Shown here: positions 57,505-64,000 of the stretch, one piece after another
Layout of the letters: each line of letters starts with the position of its first letter
Numbering within the stretch: position 1 is the stretch's first letter
DNA from: Hyphomicrobium methylovorum
Lineage (GTDB): Bacteria; Pseudomonadota; Alphaproteobacteria; Rhizobiales; Hyphomicrobiaceae
Assembly (NCBI RefSeq): GCF_013626205.1
Contig: NZ_QHJE01000001.1
Coordinates: 2,584,501 to 2,648,500, forward strand
Direction of reading: 5' to 3'
Length of the DNA stretch: 64,000 nt
Notes under the pieces: generated by a model
Told to the model about the DNA's origin: nothing
The model's database searches: none
The model's input: the letters and a program-made list of their open reading frames with translations, nothing else
Translations under genes and position numbers: made by a program

Positions 57505-58466
57505 CGTGCCTCCTTGTCGGCGCTGCCGGCCATCCAGCGGTAACCGCCGCCTGAGCCTTCGAGCCGCATCAGCAGCGCGAGCAGCGGCTCGGACGCGGGA
57601 CGATCGGTTCGGTGCGTGAGATATGACCAGCCGAACCGCTTCGCCATCTGCATGACTTCAGCGCGGTGCGCCGCGAAGCGCGCCTGATATTTCGGCCGCA
57701 GCGTTTCGACGCGATCGCCGATCCAACGCTGATCGCCGTTGACGCTCAGAAATTCCGTGCGTCCCTCATAGGGGAGCGTTTCCTCTGCCGGGTCGATGAC
57801 TTCGAGCAGATGACCGGCGATGCCGTTTCCGGCGAATGTTTCGAGGCGCTGGCGCAGTTCCTCGATCGGCGTGAGGAAGTCGCTGAAAAGTATGAGGCCG
57901 GAGAAACGGCTCAGTGCAGCGTTGGGCGGGATGCCTTCGAACGAAACGCCTGCACGTGCGTCAGCCGCTATGGTTTCAGCGATGCGCGTTGCGGCATTGC
58001 GATTGGCGGTTGGCGGCAAGCGGCCGAGGAGCGCGACGCGTTCTCCGCCACGCACCAACAATTCTGCGGTGGCGAATGCGAGCACGAGCACACGGTCACG
58101 CTTCGACACGGGAGCGATGTGGCTCTGGAAGTTCATCGACGGCGAAACGTCCGGCCACAGATAGATCGTGTGCGCCGCTTCCCACTCACGCTCGCGAACG
58201 TAAAGGTGATCGGAGCTCGCGGAGCGGCGCCAGTCGACAAGGTTTGCGTTCTCGCCGGATTGATACTGCCGGAACTGCCAGAATGTTTCGCCGGGTCCGG
58301 CGCGGCGTCGGCCGTGAATGCCTTGCGCGACGGTGGTGGCGATACGGTCAGCATCCATCAGCAACTCAGGCATGCGATCCACAAGGCTTACCGCCTCACG
58401 TTCGAGTGCCATGAGGCGGCGACTTGCGTCGGTATTGCCGGTTCGTTGCCCTTGAGGGCCTGCCAT
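57501..58466 (-). CDS. DUF58 domain protein
   Basis: A 321-residue protein with the DUF58 signature FRQYQSGENANLVDWRRSASSDHLYVREREWE (the DWR core of which is visible) and a nearby DVSPSM motif, a D-x-S-x-S as in VWA metal sites. No membrane segments, so probably cytoplasmic or peripheral. It is encoded directly after moxR (6 bp) and overlaps the DUF4159 gene. Confidence 0.9.
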   Translation of the reverse strand: MAGPQGQRTGNTDASRRLMALEREAVSLVDRMPELLMDADRIATTVAQGIHGRRRAGPGETFWQFRQYQSGENANLVDWRRSASSDHLYVREREWEAAHTIYLWPDVSPSMNFQSHIAPVSKRDRVLVLAFATAELLVRGGERVALLGRLPPTANRNAATRIAETIAADARAGVSFEGIPPNAALSRFSGLILFSDFLTPIEELRQRLETFAGNGIAGHLLEVIDPAEETLPYEGRTEFLSVNGDQRWIGDRVETLRPKYQARFAAHRAEVMQMAKRFGWSYLTHRTDRPASEPLLALLMRLEGSGGGYRWMAGSADKEAR

Positions 58467-58472
58467 TCGTGG

Positions 58473-59471
58473 CTACTCCACGGAAGCGGCGAGGCGCGCG
58501 ATGATGTGGCTCAAGTCTTCGCCTTCGGCGCGGGCAGCGAACGTCAACGCCATGCGGTGTTTCAGGATAGGTTCGGCAAGCGCGATCACGTCGTCAACCG
58601 AGGGAGCCAAACGGCCGTCGATCAACGCTTTGGCGCGAACAGCGAGCATCAATGCCTGGCTGGCGCGGGGACCAGGGCCCCAGGCGATGAAGCGGTCCGT
58701 TTCCGGATTGGCGCCGGTGCCGGGACGCGCGGCGCGCACGAGCTTCAGGATGGCTTCGACGACTTTGTCGGGCACGGGAATTTGGCGAACGAGACGCTGC
58801 GTCGCCATCAGGTCTTGGCTTGAAATGACCGCTTCAGCTTTTGCGGACTCGGTGCCGGTCGTCGCGTAAAGCATGCGCCGCTCAGCGTTGAGGTCGGGGT
58901 AGCTCACATCGATCTGCAGCAGGAAGCGGTCGAGCTGCGCTTCGGGCAGTGGATACGTGCCTTCCTGTTCGAGCGGGTTTTGCGTCGCGAGCACATGGAA
59001 CGGCATCGGCGTATCGTGGCGCTGACCGGCAACGGTCACGTGATGCTCCTGCATGGCCTGAAGCAATGCCGACTGCGTTTTTGGAGAGGCGCGGTTGATT
59101 TCGTCAGCCATCAGCAGCTGCGTGAAGATCGGGCCCTTGATGAAGCGGAATGAGCGCGCGTGGCCTGGTTCGTCTTCGAGTACTTCGGAACCGATGATGT
59201 CTGACGGCATGAGATCAGGCGTGAACTGAATGCGCTTGGCGTCGAGGCCCAGAACTTTACCCAGCGTTTCGACGAGCAGCGTTTTCGCGAGGCCCGGAAC
59301 GCCGATCAGGAGAGCGTGTCCGCCGGAGAGGATGGTGATCAGCGTGCGTTCGATTACTTCGTCCTGACCGAAGATCACGTTCGCGGCAGCTTTATGAGCG
59401 CGCTGAACGCGTTCGGCGGCCGCTTCGAGCCGCGGCACGATATCGGTTTGAGTGTCGACGACGGTGCTCAT
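58473..59471 (-). CDS. MoxR-family AAA+ ATPase
   Basis: MoxR ATPases act as chaperones that insert metals or assemble complexes together with VWA proteins. The 332-residue protein has Walker A GVPGLAKTLL, Walker B LLMADEINRA, sensor 1 ATQNPLEQEGTYPLPEAQLDRF (in part) and the C-terminal arginine finger region. ATG 59471 is chosen; ATG 59513 is in frame but gives a hydrophobic N-terminus atypical of the family. It leads the four-gene operon and is divergent from DUF1285. Confidence 0.93.
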   Translation of the reverse strand: MSTVVDTQTDIVPRLEAAAERVQRAHKAAANVIFGQDEVIERTLITILSGGHALLIGVPGLAKTLLVETLGKVLGLDAKRIQFTPDLMPSDIIGSEVLEDEPGHARSFRFIKGPIFTQLLMADEINRASPKTQSALLQAMQEHHVTVAGQRHDTPMPFHVLATQNPLEQEGTYPLPEAQLDRFLLQIDVSYPDLNAERRMLYATTGTESAKAEAVISSQDLMATQRLVRQIPVPDKVVEAILKLVRAARPGTGANPETDRFIAWGPGPRASQALMLAVRAKALIDGRLAPSVDDVIALAEPILKHRMALTFAARAEGEDLSHIIARLAASVE

Positions 59472-59637
59472 GAAAAACGAAGCCTCGCTCAGCAAATTTG
59501 CTATATGAAACAAAGGCCGAGCTTAGGCGTTCCCGGCTTACATTAGCCTAAACGATCATCGTCGGACCTCCTAGGGTCAAGTGAACGTTACGTTAGGAAA
59601 AGCCTGCATTTCGACACGACATGGAAGTCACCAGTAA

Positions 59638-60240
59638 ATGCCTAACGAGGATCATAAAAAGACTGAAATTGGGGCTTCTTCCGCGGCCGGGTCTGCCCTT
59701 GACTCGCTGATGCGGAATGTCCGGAGCAGTGGTGCCAAGAGTGCGCCCCCGGTCGAGAGCTGGGATCCGCCGTATTGCGGCAATATCGGCATGAAAATCG
59801 CCCGCGATGGCCGCTGGTTCTATCAGGGCAGCCCGATTGGGCGCGCGGCCCTTGTGAAGCTGTTCGCGAGCATTTTGCGCAAGGACGCTGACGGGCGGAC
59901 CTATCTGGTGACGCCGGTCGAGAAGGTAGATGTCGAAATTGAGGATGCGCCGTTTCTCGGTGTTGAACTCGCGGTTTCAGGCGATGGACGCGACCAGACG
60001 CTGACGCTGCGCACAAACGTCGATGATGAAGTGACGATCGACCGCGCGCATCCGCTGCGGTTCGTGGCGTCGGAGCCTGATGGGGGGCTGAAGCCTTACG
60101 TTCTCATACGCGGCCGGCTGGAAGCGCTTTGTACGCGCGCGGTCTATGCGGAGCTTGCCGAACTCGCCACTTCGAAGGAGGGGGAAGAGAGCGGCATCGT
60201 CGGCGTGTGGAGCTCGGGCAAATGGTGGGAGATGGGGTAA
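59638..60240 (+). CDS. DUF1285 family protein
   Basis: A 200-residue soluble protein. The DUF1285 core has YCGNIGMKIARDGRWFYQGSPIGR followed by ASILRKDADGRTYLVTPVEKV (both in part). Function is unknown. It lies divergently next to moxR, the usual arrangement in alphaproteobacteria. The N-terminal ~45 residues are charged and Ser-rich. Confidence 0.9.
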   Translation: MPNEDHKKTEIGASSAAGSALDSLMRNVRSSGAKSAPPVESWDPPYCGNIGMKIARDGRWFYQGSPIGRAALVKLFASILRKDADGRTYLVTPVEKVDVEIEDAPFLGVELAVSGDGRDQTLTLRTNVDDEVTIDRAHPLRFVASEPDGGLKPYVLIRGRLEALCTRAVYAELAELATSKEGEESGIVGVWSSGKWWEMG

Positions 60241-60276
60241 GGCACGGAGTGCGCCCCCGAATGCCCTCTCGGCGAT

Positions 60277-61212
60277 TTAAAAATCGACTTCGAGGCTGAG
60301 CTTCATCGTTACAGCTGGGGTATTTTCGTTGAGGCCGACGAGTGCGCCGAGCCCAAGCGTGGTTTCGATTTCGCGACCGTCGTTCTTTTCGTCGTCGCCT
60401 TTTGCGTCATCGTCTTCGAATGTCCAATAAAGCACCGGGCCGATACGGTGTTGGTCGAAGTCGCCGAACATGCGGCTTGCGTTGTTGGGTGAGCCTGTAC
60501 TGCCGATACGATCGATCGTGCCGTAGGCTTCAACCGCGGCGGCAAATTGCTCTGATGTGCGATACATTATGCGCGCGGCGTAACCGAAATCGATTTTGTT
60601 GTCGCGCTTGCCTTCGTCGTTCCCTTCGCCGCCGAAATGCTTCGTGAGGATTGGATTGAAGGCGGCGCTCCAGCGTCCATTTTGCCATTCGAAGATCGGG
60701 CCGACGTTCAGCTGAGAGGACTCGTCCGCGTGGGCGGATTGTTCGTACTCGATCAGGACGCCGATACCGAAGCCGTCGCCTTTGCGCGGGAGAAGCGTCC
60801 AGATCGTTTCCGCGCCGTAGCTGTCGAACCGTAGCGCGTTGAACGCGTTGGCGGTGCCGAATGTCGTGGGGTCATCAATGCGTTCTTGCTCGAACTCGAC
60901 GCCAAGGCGGAGCTTCACGAATGAGGTGAGGCCCATCTCGATTTCGAGGCCCTCGCGCTGCCGCGAGACGCTGTTTTCGTCGGCGGTGAGTTCTCCGTCG
61001 TCGTTCGTCGTGAACCGCCGCGTCGGGTTTCCAAATGAGAAATCGTTCTGGCTTTGAATTTCGATAGCGCCGGGCGTCGAGCCGATTTCCTTTATTTCGT
61101 ATTGCGCGAGCGCCGGTCCTGCTCTGGCGGGGGAATGGCCCGACGGTAAGGTGCAGGCCAGCGCCGTGGCGAAAACCGCCGTCCAATGCGCGCTCGCGGC
61201 CCGGCCTTCCAT
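60277..61212 (-). CDS. Outer-membrane beta-barrel protein
   Basis: A 311-residue exported protein. The signal peptide ends near SPARAGPA. The mature part has alternating strand pattern (SFVKLRLGVEFEQ, GFGIGVLIEYEQS, FGYAARIMYRTS, FAAAVEAYGTIDR) and ends in a C-terminal Phe (LSLEVDF), a beta-barrel assembly signal. Acidic loops (DDDAKGDDEKNDG) could bind cations. I cannot assign a substrate. Confidence 0.7.
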   Translation of the reverse strand: MEGRAASAHWTAVFATALACTLPSGHSPARAGPALAQYEIKEIGSTPGAIEIQSQNDFSFGNPTRRFTTNDDGELTADENSVSRQREGLEIEMGLTSFVKLRLGVEFEQERIDDPTTFGTANAFNALRFDSYGAETIWTLLPRKGDGFGIGVLIEYEQSAHADESSQLNVGPIFEWQNGRWSAAFNPILTKHFGGEGNDEGKRDNKIDFGYAARIMYRTSEQFAAAVEAYGTIDRIGSTGSPNNASRMFGDFDQHRIGPVLYWTFEDDDAKGDDEKNDGREIETTLGLGALVGLNENTPAVTMKLSLEVDF

Positions 61213-61462
61213 TTTTCCCACCCAAATTCAGGAAGTTTTTCCCGATTGGATTGGATTGCGGTCACTGAGGCAAGGATAAATCCCGATTGTCGGTCATTTA
61301 TCCCTCCGGAATGGCTTTCGCGCATGCGGCGGCGCATGAGCAAGCGCCGAAGGGATTTGTGCGCCGGAAAAGAGAGCAACATCTAAGCACAAGCAGACGG
61401 TTGCGCTGGAGCGACAGCGCCGCCGTTTGCCATAGAATGGCCGGATGAACCTTGGAACGCGA

Positions 61463-61753
61463 TCAGTGCAGCTTTAGCTCTGCCCCAATGAGGCGCAGTT
61501 CCGCTGGCCGGATCAGTTCCGAGTGAGCGACTGTCACGCGAAAGAGCTTACCTTCGAGCTTGGCCGTCCAAAAATCCAAAAAGGTTTTCAGCTTTGGAAA
61601 GCGCGGGCAGAGATCGTATTCCTGCCAGATGTAGCTTTGCAGCAAGGAGGGATGGTCCGGCAGGCGATAGATGATTTCAGCTGTGGTCAGGCTGAAGCCT
61701 GCGAGCTGCGCCTTGAAGCCGGTATCGGCCGTAATGGTCTTCCTGTCATTCAC
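61463..61753 (-). CDS. Usg-family protein
   Basis: A 96-residue protein with the Usg pattern: LAGFSLTTAEIIYRLPDHPSLLQSYIWQEYDL, FPKLKTFLDFW and VAHSELIRPAELRLI (each read in part). Usg is a short conserved alphaproteobacterial protein named after its position upstream of trpF in other genomes; its function is unknown. Start ATG 61753. Confidence 0.85.
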   Translation of the reverse strand: MNDRKTITADTGFKAQLAGFSLTTAEIIYRLPDHPSLLQSYIWQEYDLCPRFPKLKTFLDFWTAKLEGKLFRVTVAHSELIRPAELRLIGAELKLH

Positions 61754-61958
61754 GTCTACAATCTCCCGCGTTGGAGTGATTGGCAGTCGCTTGGACGTAT
61801 GATGATCAATCGAGAATCAGGCGCTGTCTACGAACTTTCGTCGATTAAAATTGCTAGCAGCCTCAGCGGGAGAGTGCTTGGCGTTCTGTGCCTCACGCTG
61901 GTGCTTGCGGGTCGTTTCGGAGACGATGGGTGACGTGCGCGAATGAACGGATGCTCGG

Positions 61959-62603
61959 ATGATTGAGACGGCGCTGAAAAGTTTGACCACATTTTTCGCG
62001 ACGATCGGGCCGATCGAGGCGGCGGTTCTCTTTGCGACGTTGACGCCGAAGATGGCGCGTGCCGAGCGACAGCGGATTGCGTTGCGGGCGACGCTGATCG
62101 CGTTTGTGATCCTTGTGTTTTTCACCGTGCTCGGCGGTCCGATCATGGCGCAGTTGGGCGTTTCGATTTCTGCGTTGCAGGCGGCGGGCGGGATCATCCT
62201 GCTCGTGATTTCGCTCGATATGATTTTCGCGCGTCCTGGCGGCGCGATCAAATTGACGCCGTCTGAAGGTGCAGAAGCGCAATCACGTGACGACGTCGCC
62301 GTGTTTCCACTGGCGACGCCGCTGCTTGCGGGCCCCGGTGCGATGAGCGCGGGCATTCTTCTCGCAGCGAATGCGCATCAAGAGCCATTCGGTATCGCGA
62401 TTGTCACGGCATCGCTGGTGGCGATCATGCTGGTGACGCTGGCGTTGTTGCTGATCGCGCAGGAGCTGAACCACTTGCTCGGCATCACCGCGCAACGCGT
62501 TCTTATCCGGGTATTCGGCATCCTGCTGGCGGCGATTGCGGTGCAGGCGCTGTTCAATGGGATCGCGGGATCGGGGCTCATTCCTGCGCCGATGCAACAC
62601 TAG
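61959..62603 (+). CDS. MarC-family integral membrane protein
   Basis: A 214-residue protein with six hydrophobic helices. The segment ATIGPIEAAVLFATLTPKM, followed by GVSISALQAAGGIILLVISLDMI and PLATPLLAGPGAMSAGI (each in part), is characteristic of MarC/UPF0056. Despite the gene name, the family is not shown to cause multiple-antibiotic resistance. Possibly a transporter. Starts at ATG 61959. Confidence 0.9.
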   Translation: MIETALKSLTTFFATIGPIEAAVLFATLTPKMARAERQRIALRATLIAFVILVFFTVLGGPIMAQLGVSISALQAAGGIILLVISLDMIFARPGGAIKLTPSEGAEAQSRDDVAVFPLATPLLAGPGAMSAGILLAANAHQEPFGIAIVTASLVAIMLVTLALLLIAQELNHLLGITAQRVLIRVFGILLAAIAVQALFNGIAGSGLIPAPMQH

Positions 62604-62731
62604 TTTCGCGCCGAAATCGGCACGCATCATCATAGATTTTGAACGGGCATTAGGACGTCTTTAACGCGGGGCTGTTTCAATCCGGAACAGGTAGACGCGT
62701 TTCATAGTGTTGCGTTCAAGGCTTGAGTTTC

Positions 62732-63148
62732 ATGTGTGCGTATGGTGCCGGTCGATCGCCGGCGAATGTCATTCGTACGGCGATCGCGCCGCTGCTTGTA
62801 ATTGCGGCGGGCATGGCCGGATCAGGGTGTGCAACGAACAACGCCCCTCATTACGCGACGGCGCCAGCCGTTGCGGGCTATACCAAGCAGGCGGCCGTTG
62901 ACGTGCAGGTTGAAGACGATGGCCTGCCTGTTCAGGCCGCGCCGCTTTCCCACATTCGCGAAATGCCCGACGATCCGTCCGAACCGTTCAGCCGAAACTA
63001 TGGTGGTTCCAATCCCGCAGCGAATGTCCGGCCGCCGCACCCCGCGTCGGCTGACAACGCCGCGCCGCGAACGATGGCCGCAATCCCCGACGATTTGCCG
63101 CCGGTCTTTCGGCAGCAGCTTGCGCAAGCGGGTTACGACGTCGAATAA
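62732..63148 (+). CDS. Putative lipoprotein
   Basis: A 138-residue protein starting at ATG 62732 (TTG 62723 is in frame). It has a hydrophobic signal (IAPLLVIAAGMAGSGC) with a lipobox-like AGSGC and Cys at about residue 33. The rest is Pro/Ala-rich and polar, with PSEPFSRNYGGSNPAAN and a C-terminal helical segment (DDLPPVFRQQLAQAGYDVE). No domain recognised. It may be a periplasmic, wall- or membrane-associated protein. Confidence 0.6.
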   Translation: MCAYGAGRSPANVIRTAIAPLLVIAAGMAGSGCATNNAPHYATAPAVAGYTKQAAVDVQVEDDGLPVQAAPLSHIREMPDDPSEPFSRNYGGSNPAANVRPPHPASADNAAPRTMAAIPDDLPPVFRQQLAQAGYDVE

Positions 63149-63198
63149 AGTTCGGGGCGTTCCGCCAACTGGTTCGCTCTGATGAGACTGTCACCGCG

Positions 63199-63729
63199 AT
63201 GGCCGAACCCATAATCATCCAGCGATATCGAGATATCGCACGCGACCTAAGCAACGCCGTCGCGGGTGAGATCGACGAGATTTTTTTCGAAGCGAGTAAC
63301 ACCAAGTCTTTCGCGACGCCGGAAGCGCGCATCGCATTCCGCCATCGCTGGCTTGGGCGATACCTCGCGAATTATCCCCACTTTGCGTATGTGGCGATTG
63401 ACCGGGAACAGCGTGTCGCGGGGTATCTCGTTGGCGCGATCGAGAAGTCAGACGGTGCGGCAGATGCCGATCCATTTGCGACGTTTGCGGTCGATTATCC
63501 GGCGCATCTCCATGTCAACGTTGCGGCGAGGGATCGCGGTCGCGGGATCGGCGGGCAATTGATTGCAGTGTTCGTTGACGAACTGCGCATTGCTGGCGCG
63601 GCCGGAGTTCACGTCGTGACATCGGCCGCGTCGGACAACGTGCGCTTCTACAAACGAAACGGTTTCGCTGAAGTGGCGCGCGGCGGCAAGGCCGATGCGC
63701 TGGTGTTTCTCGGGAGACGATTGCGTTGA
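63199..63729 (+). CDS. GNAT-family N-acetyltransferase
   Basis: A 176-residue acetyltransferase. HLHVNVAARDRGRGIGGQLIAVFVDEL includes the R-G-R-G-I-G-G acetyl-CoA loop, and VTSAASDNVRFYKRNGFAEVAR is the usual final motif (both read in part). Substrate unknown. ATG 63199 follows the lipoprotein gene by 50 bp. Confidence 0.9.
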   Translation: MAEPIIIQRYRDIARDLSNAVAGEIDEIFFEASNTKSFATPEARIAFRHRWLGRYLANYPHFAYVAIDREQRVAGYLVGAIEKSDGAADADPFATFAVDYPAHLHVNVAARDRGRGIGGQLIAVFVDELRIAGAAGVHVVTSAASDNVRFYKRNGFAEVARGGKADALVFLGRRLR

Positions 63730-63779
63730 TGATCCGGCGGGCTCGTGACGGGCGCGCCGGATTGCCAGACGTTTGAAAG

Positions 63780-63821
63780 TTTCCGGCCGTCTACGACTTG
63801 ATACAAACCGGCGGCCGGAAA
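63780..63821. repeat. Perfect inverted repeat between convergent genes
   Basis: TTTCCGGCCG (63780-63789) and CGGCCGGAAA (63812-63821) form a perfect 10-bp stem with a 22-base loop. Lying between convergent genes, it may act as a terminator on the minus strand too, though T-runs are short. Confidence 0.5.
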
Positions 63822-63849
63822 GAGTATGACGTCGTCTAGGGTCAGCTCT

Positions 63850-64000
63850 TTAGTTTGCGAGTTCCGGAAGGCGCGGCGGCAGTACAATGCCAACCGGCTC
63901 GGACCTCTTCATGAGTGTGCGCGGATCTTCGGTGGTGCGGCGCGACTTGCCTTCGAACATTGCGCCCTGCTCGATCGACAGGCTCTGGTGATAGATGTCG
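63850..64000 (-). CDS. Bactofilin, C-terminal part (gene continues past the window)
   Basis: On the minus strand the frame is open from the window edge to TAA at 63850-63852. The visible residues, about 49, include DIYHQSLSIEQGAMFEGKSRR, matching the C-terminal cap DIVKQTLSIDEGAQFDGSVRR of the bactofilin at 43622-44113 (quoted in part). The following ~28 residues form a Pro-rich tail. It is thus a second bactofilin; its start lies beyond 64000. Confidence 0.75.
   Translation of the reverse strand, partial: DIYHQSLSIEQGAMFEGKSRRTTEDPRTLMKRSEPVGIVLPPRLPELAN

Overview
The window looks like chromosomal DNA of a methylotrophic alphaproteobacterium of the Hyphomicrobiales, most likely Hyphomicrobium or a close relative. 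The reasons are the moderately high GC content, the order ybgC-tolQRAB-pal-ybgF-tilS-ftsH-folP, Omp25/Omp31-type porins, an Usg-family gene, the DUF1285/MoxR/DUF58/DUF4159 block, a TTAA-N7-TTAA (CtrA-type) site, and a trimethylamine oxidation operon. The genus is inference; no rRNA or tRNA gene was found.

Layout. 1-3.1 kb: end of a membrane protein, ruvB, a Tat-exported metallophosphoesterase and ybgC. 3.4-10.8 kb: Tol-Pal envelope cluster, with two extra genes (a 46-residue lipoprotein between tolB and pal, and a second OmpA-like protein between pal and ybgF). 10.8-20 kb: tilS, ftsH, folP and glmM, interrupted by three minus-strand genes (APC permease, unknown protein, ParA-like ATPase). 20-26.8 kb: two outer-membrane barrels, serC, a DUF4139 protein and purA. 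26.9-35.3 kb: accessory methylated-amine region, with a lone periplasmic-binding-type protein lacking a clear signal peptide, a FadR-type GntR regulator, and a divergent operon of an APC permease, trimethylamine monooxygenase (tmm) and TMAO demethylase (tdm). 35.3-46 kb: GNAT, a degenerate Nudix protein, phosphoesterase, patatin, DUF2380 protein, XRE regulator, tandem RlpA proteins, CorA, bactofilin, small exported proteins and a polysaccharide deacetylase. 46-52 kb: a possible 25-residue peptide gene, two small membrane proteins, thiC with a TPP riboswitch, and a phospholipase C-like/DUF4332 fusion. 52-60.2 kb: a dehydrogenase-like protein with missing key residues and the MoxR-DUF58-DUF4159-VWA operon, divergent from DUF1285. 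60.2-64 kb: an outer-membrane barrel, Usg, MarC, a lipoprotein, GNAT and the end of a second bactofilin.

How the genes work together. The largest theme is the cell envelope: Tol-Pal, porins, RlpA, bactofilins, deacetylase, and GlmM for peptidoglycan precursors. The most distinctive unit is the tmm-tdm operon. Tmm should oxidise trimethylamine to its N-oxide, and Tdm should cleave that to dimethylamine and formaldehyde, the latter feeding one-carbon metabolism. Here an APC-type permease occupies the place where marine bacteria usually have a TMAO ABC transporter. Each of the three genes is followed by a strong hairpin, and the promoter region carries two dyads about three helical turns apart next to the divergent FadR-type regulator.
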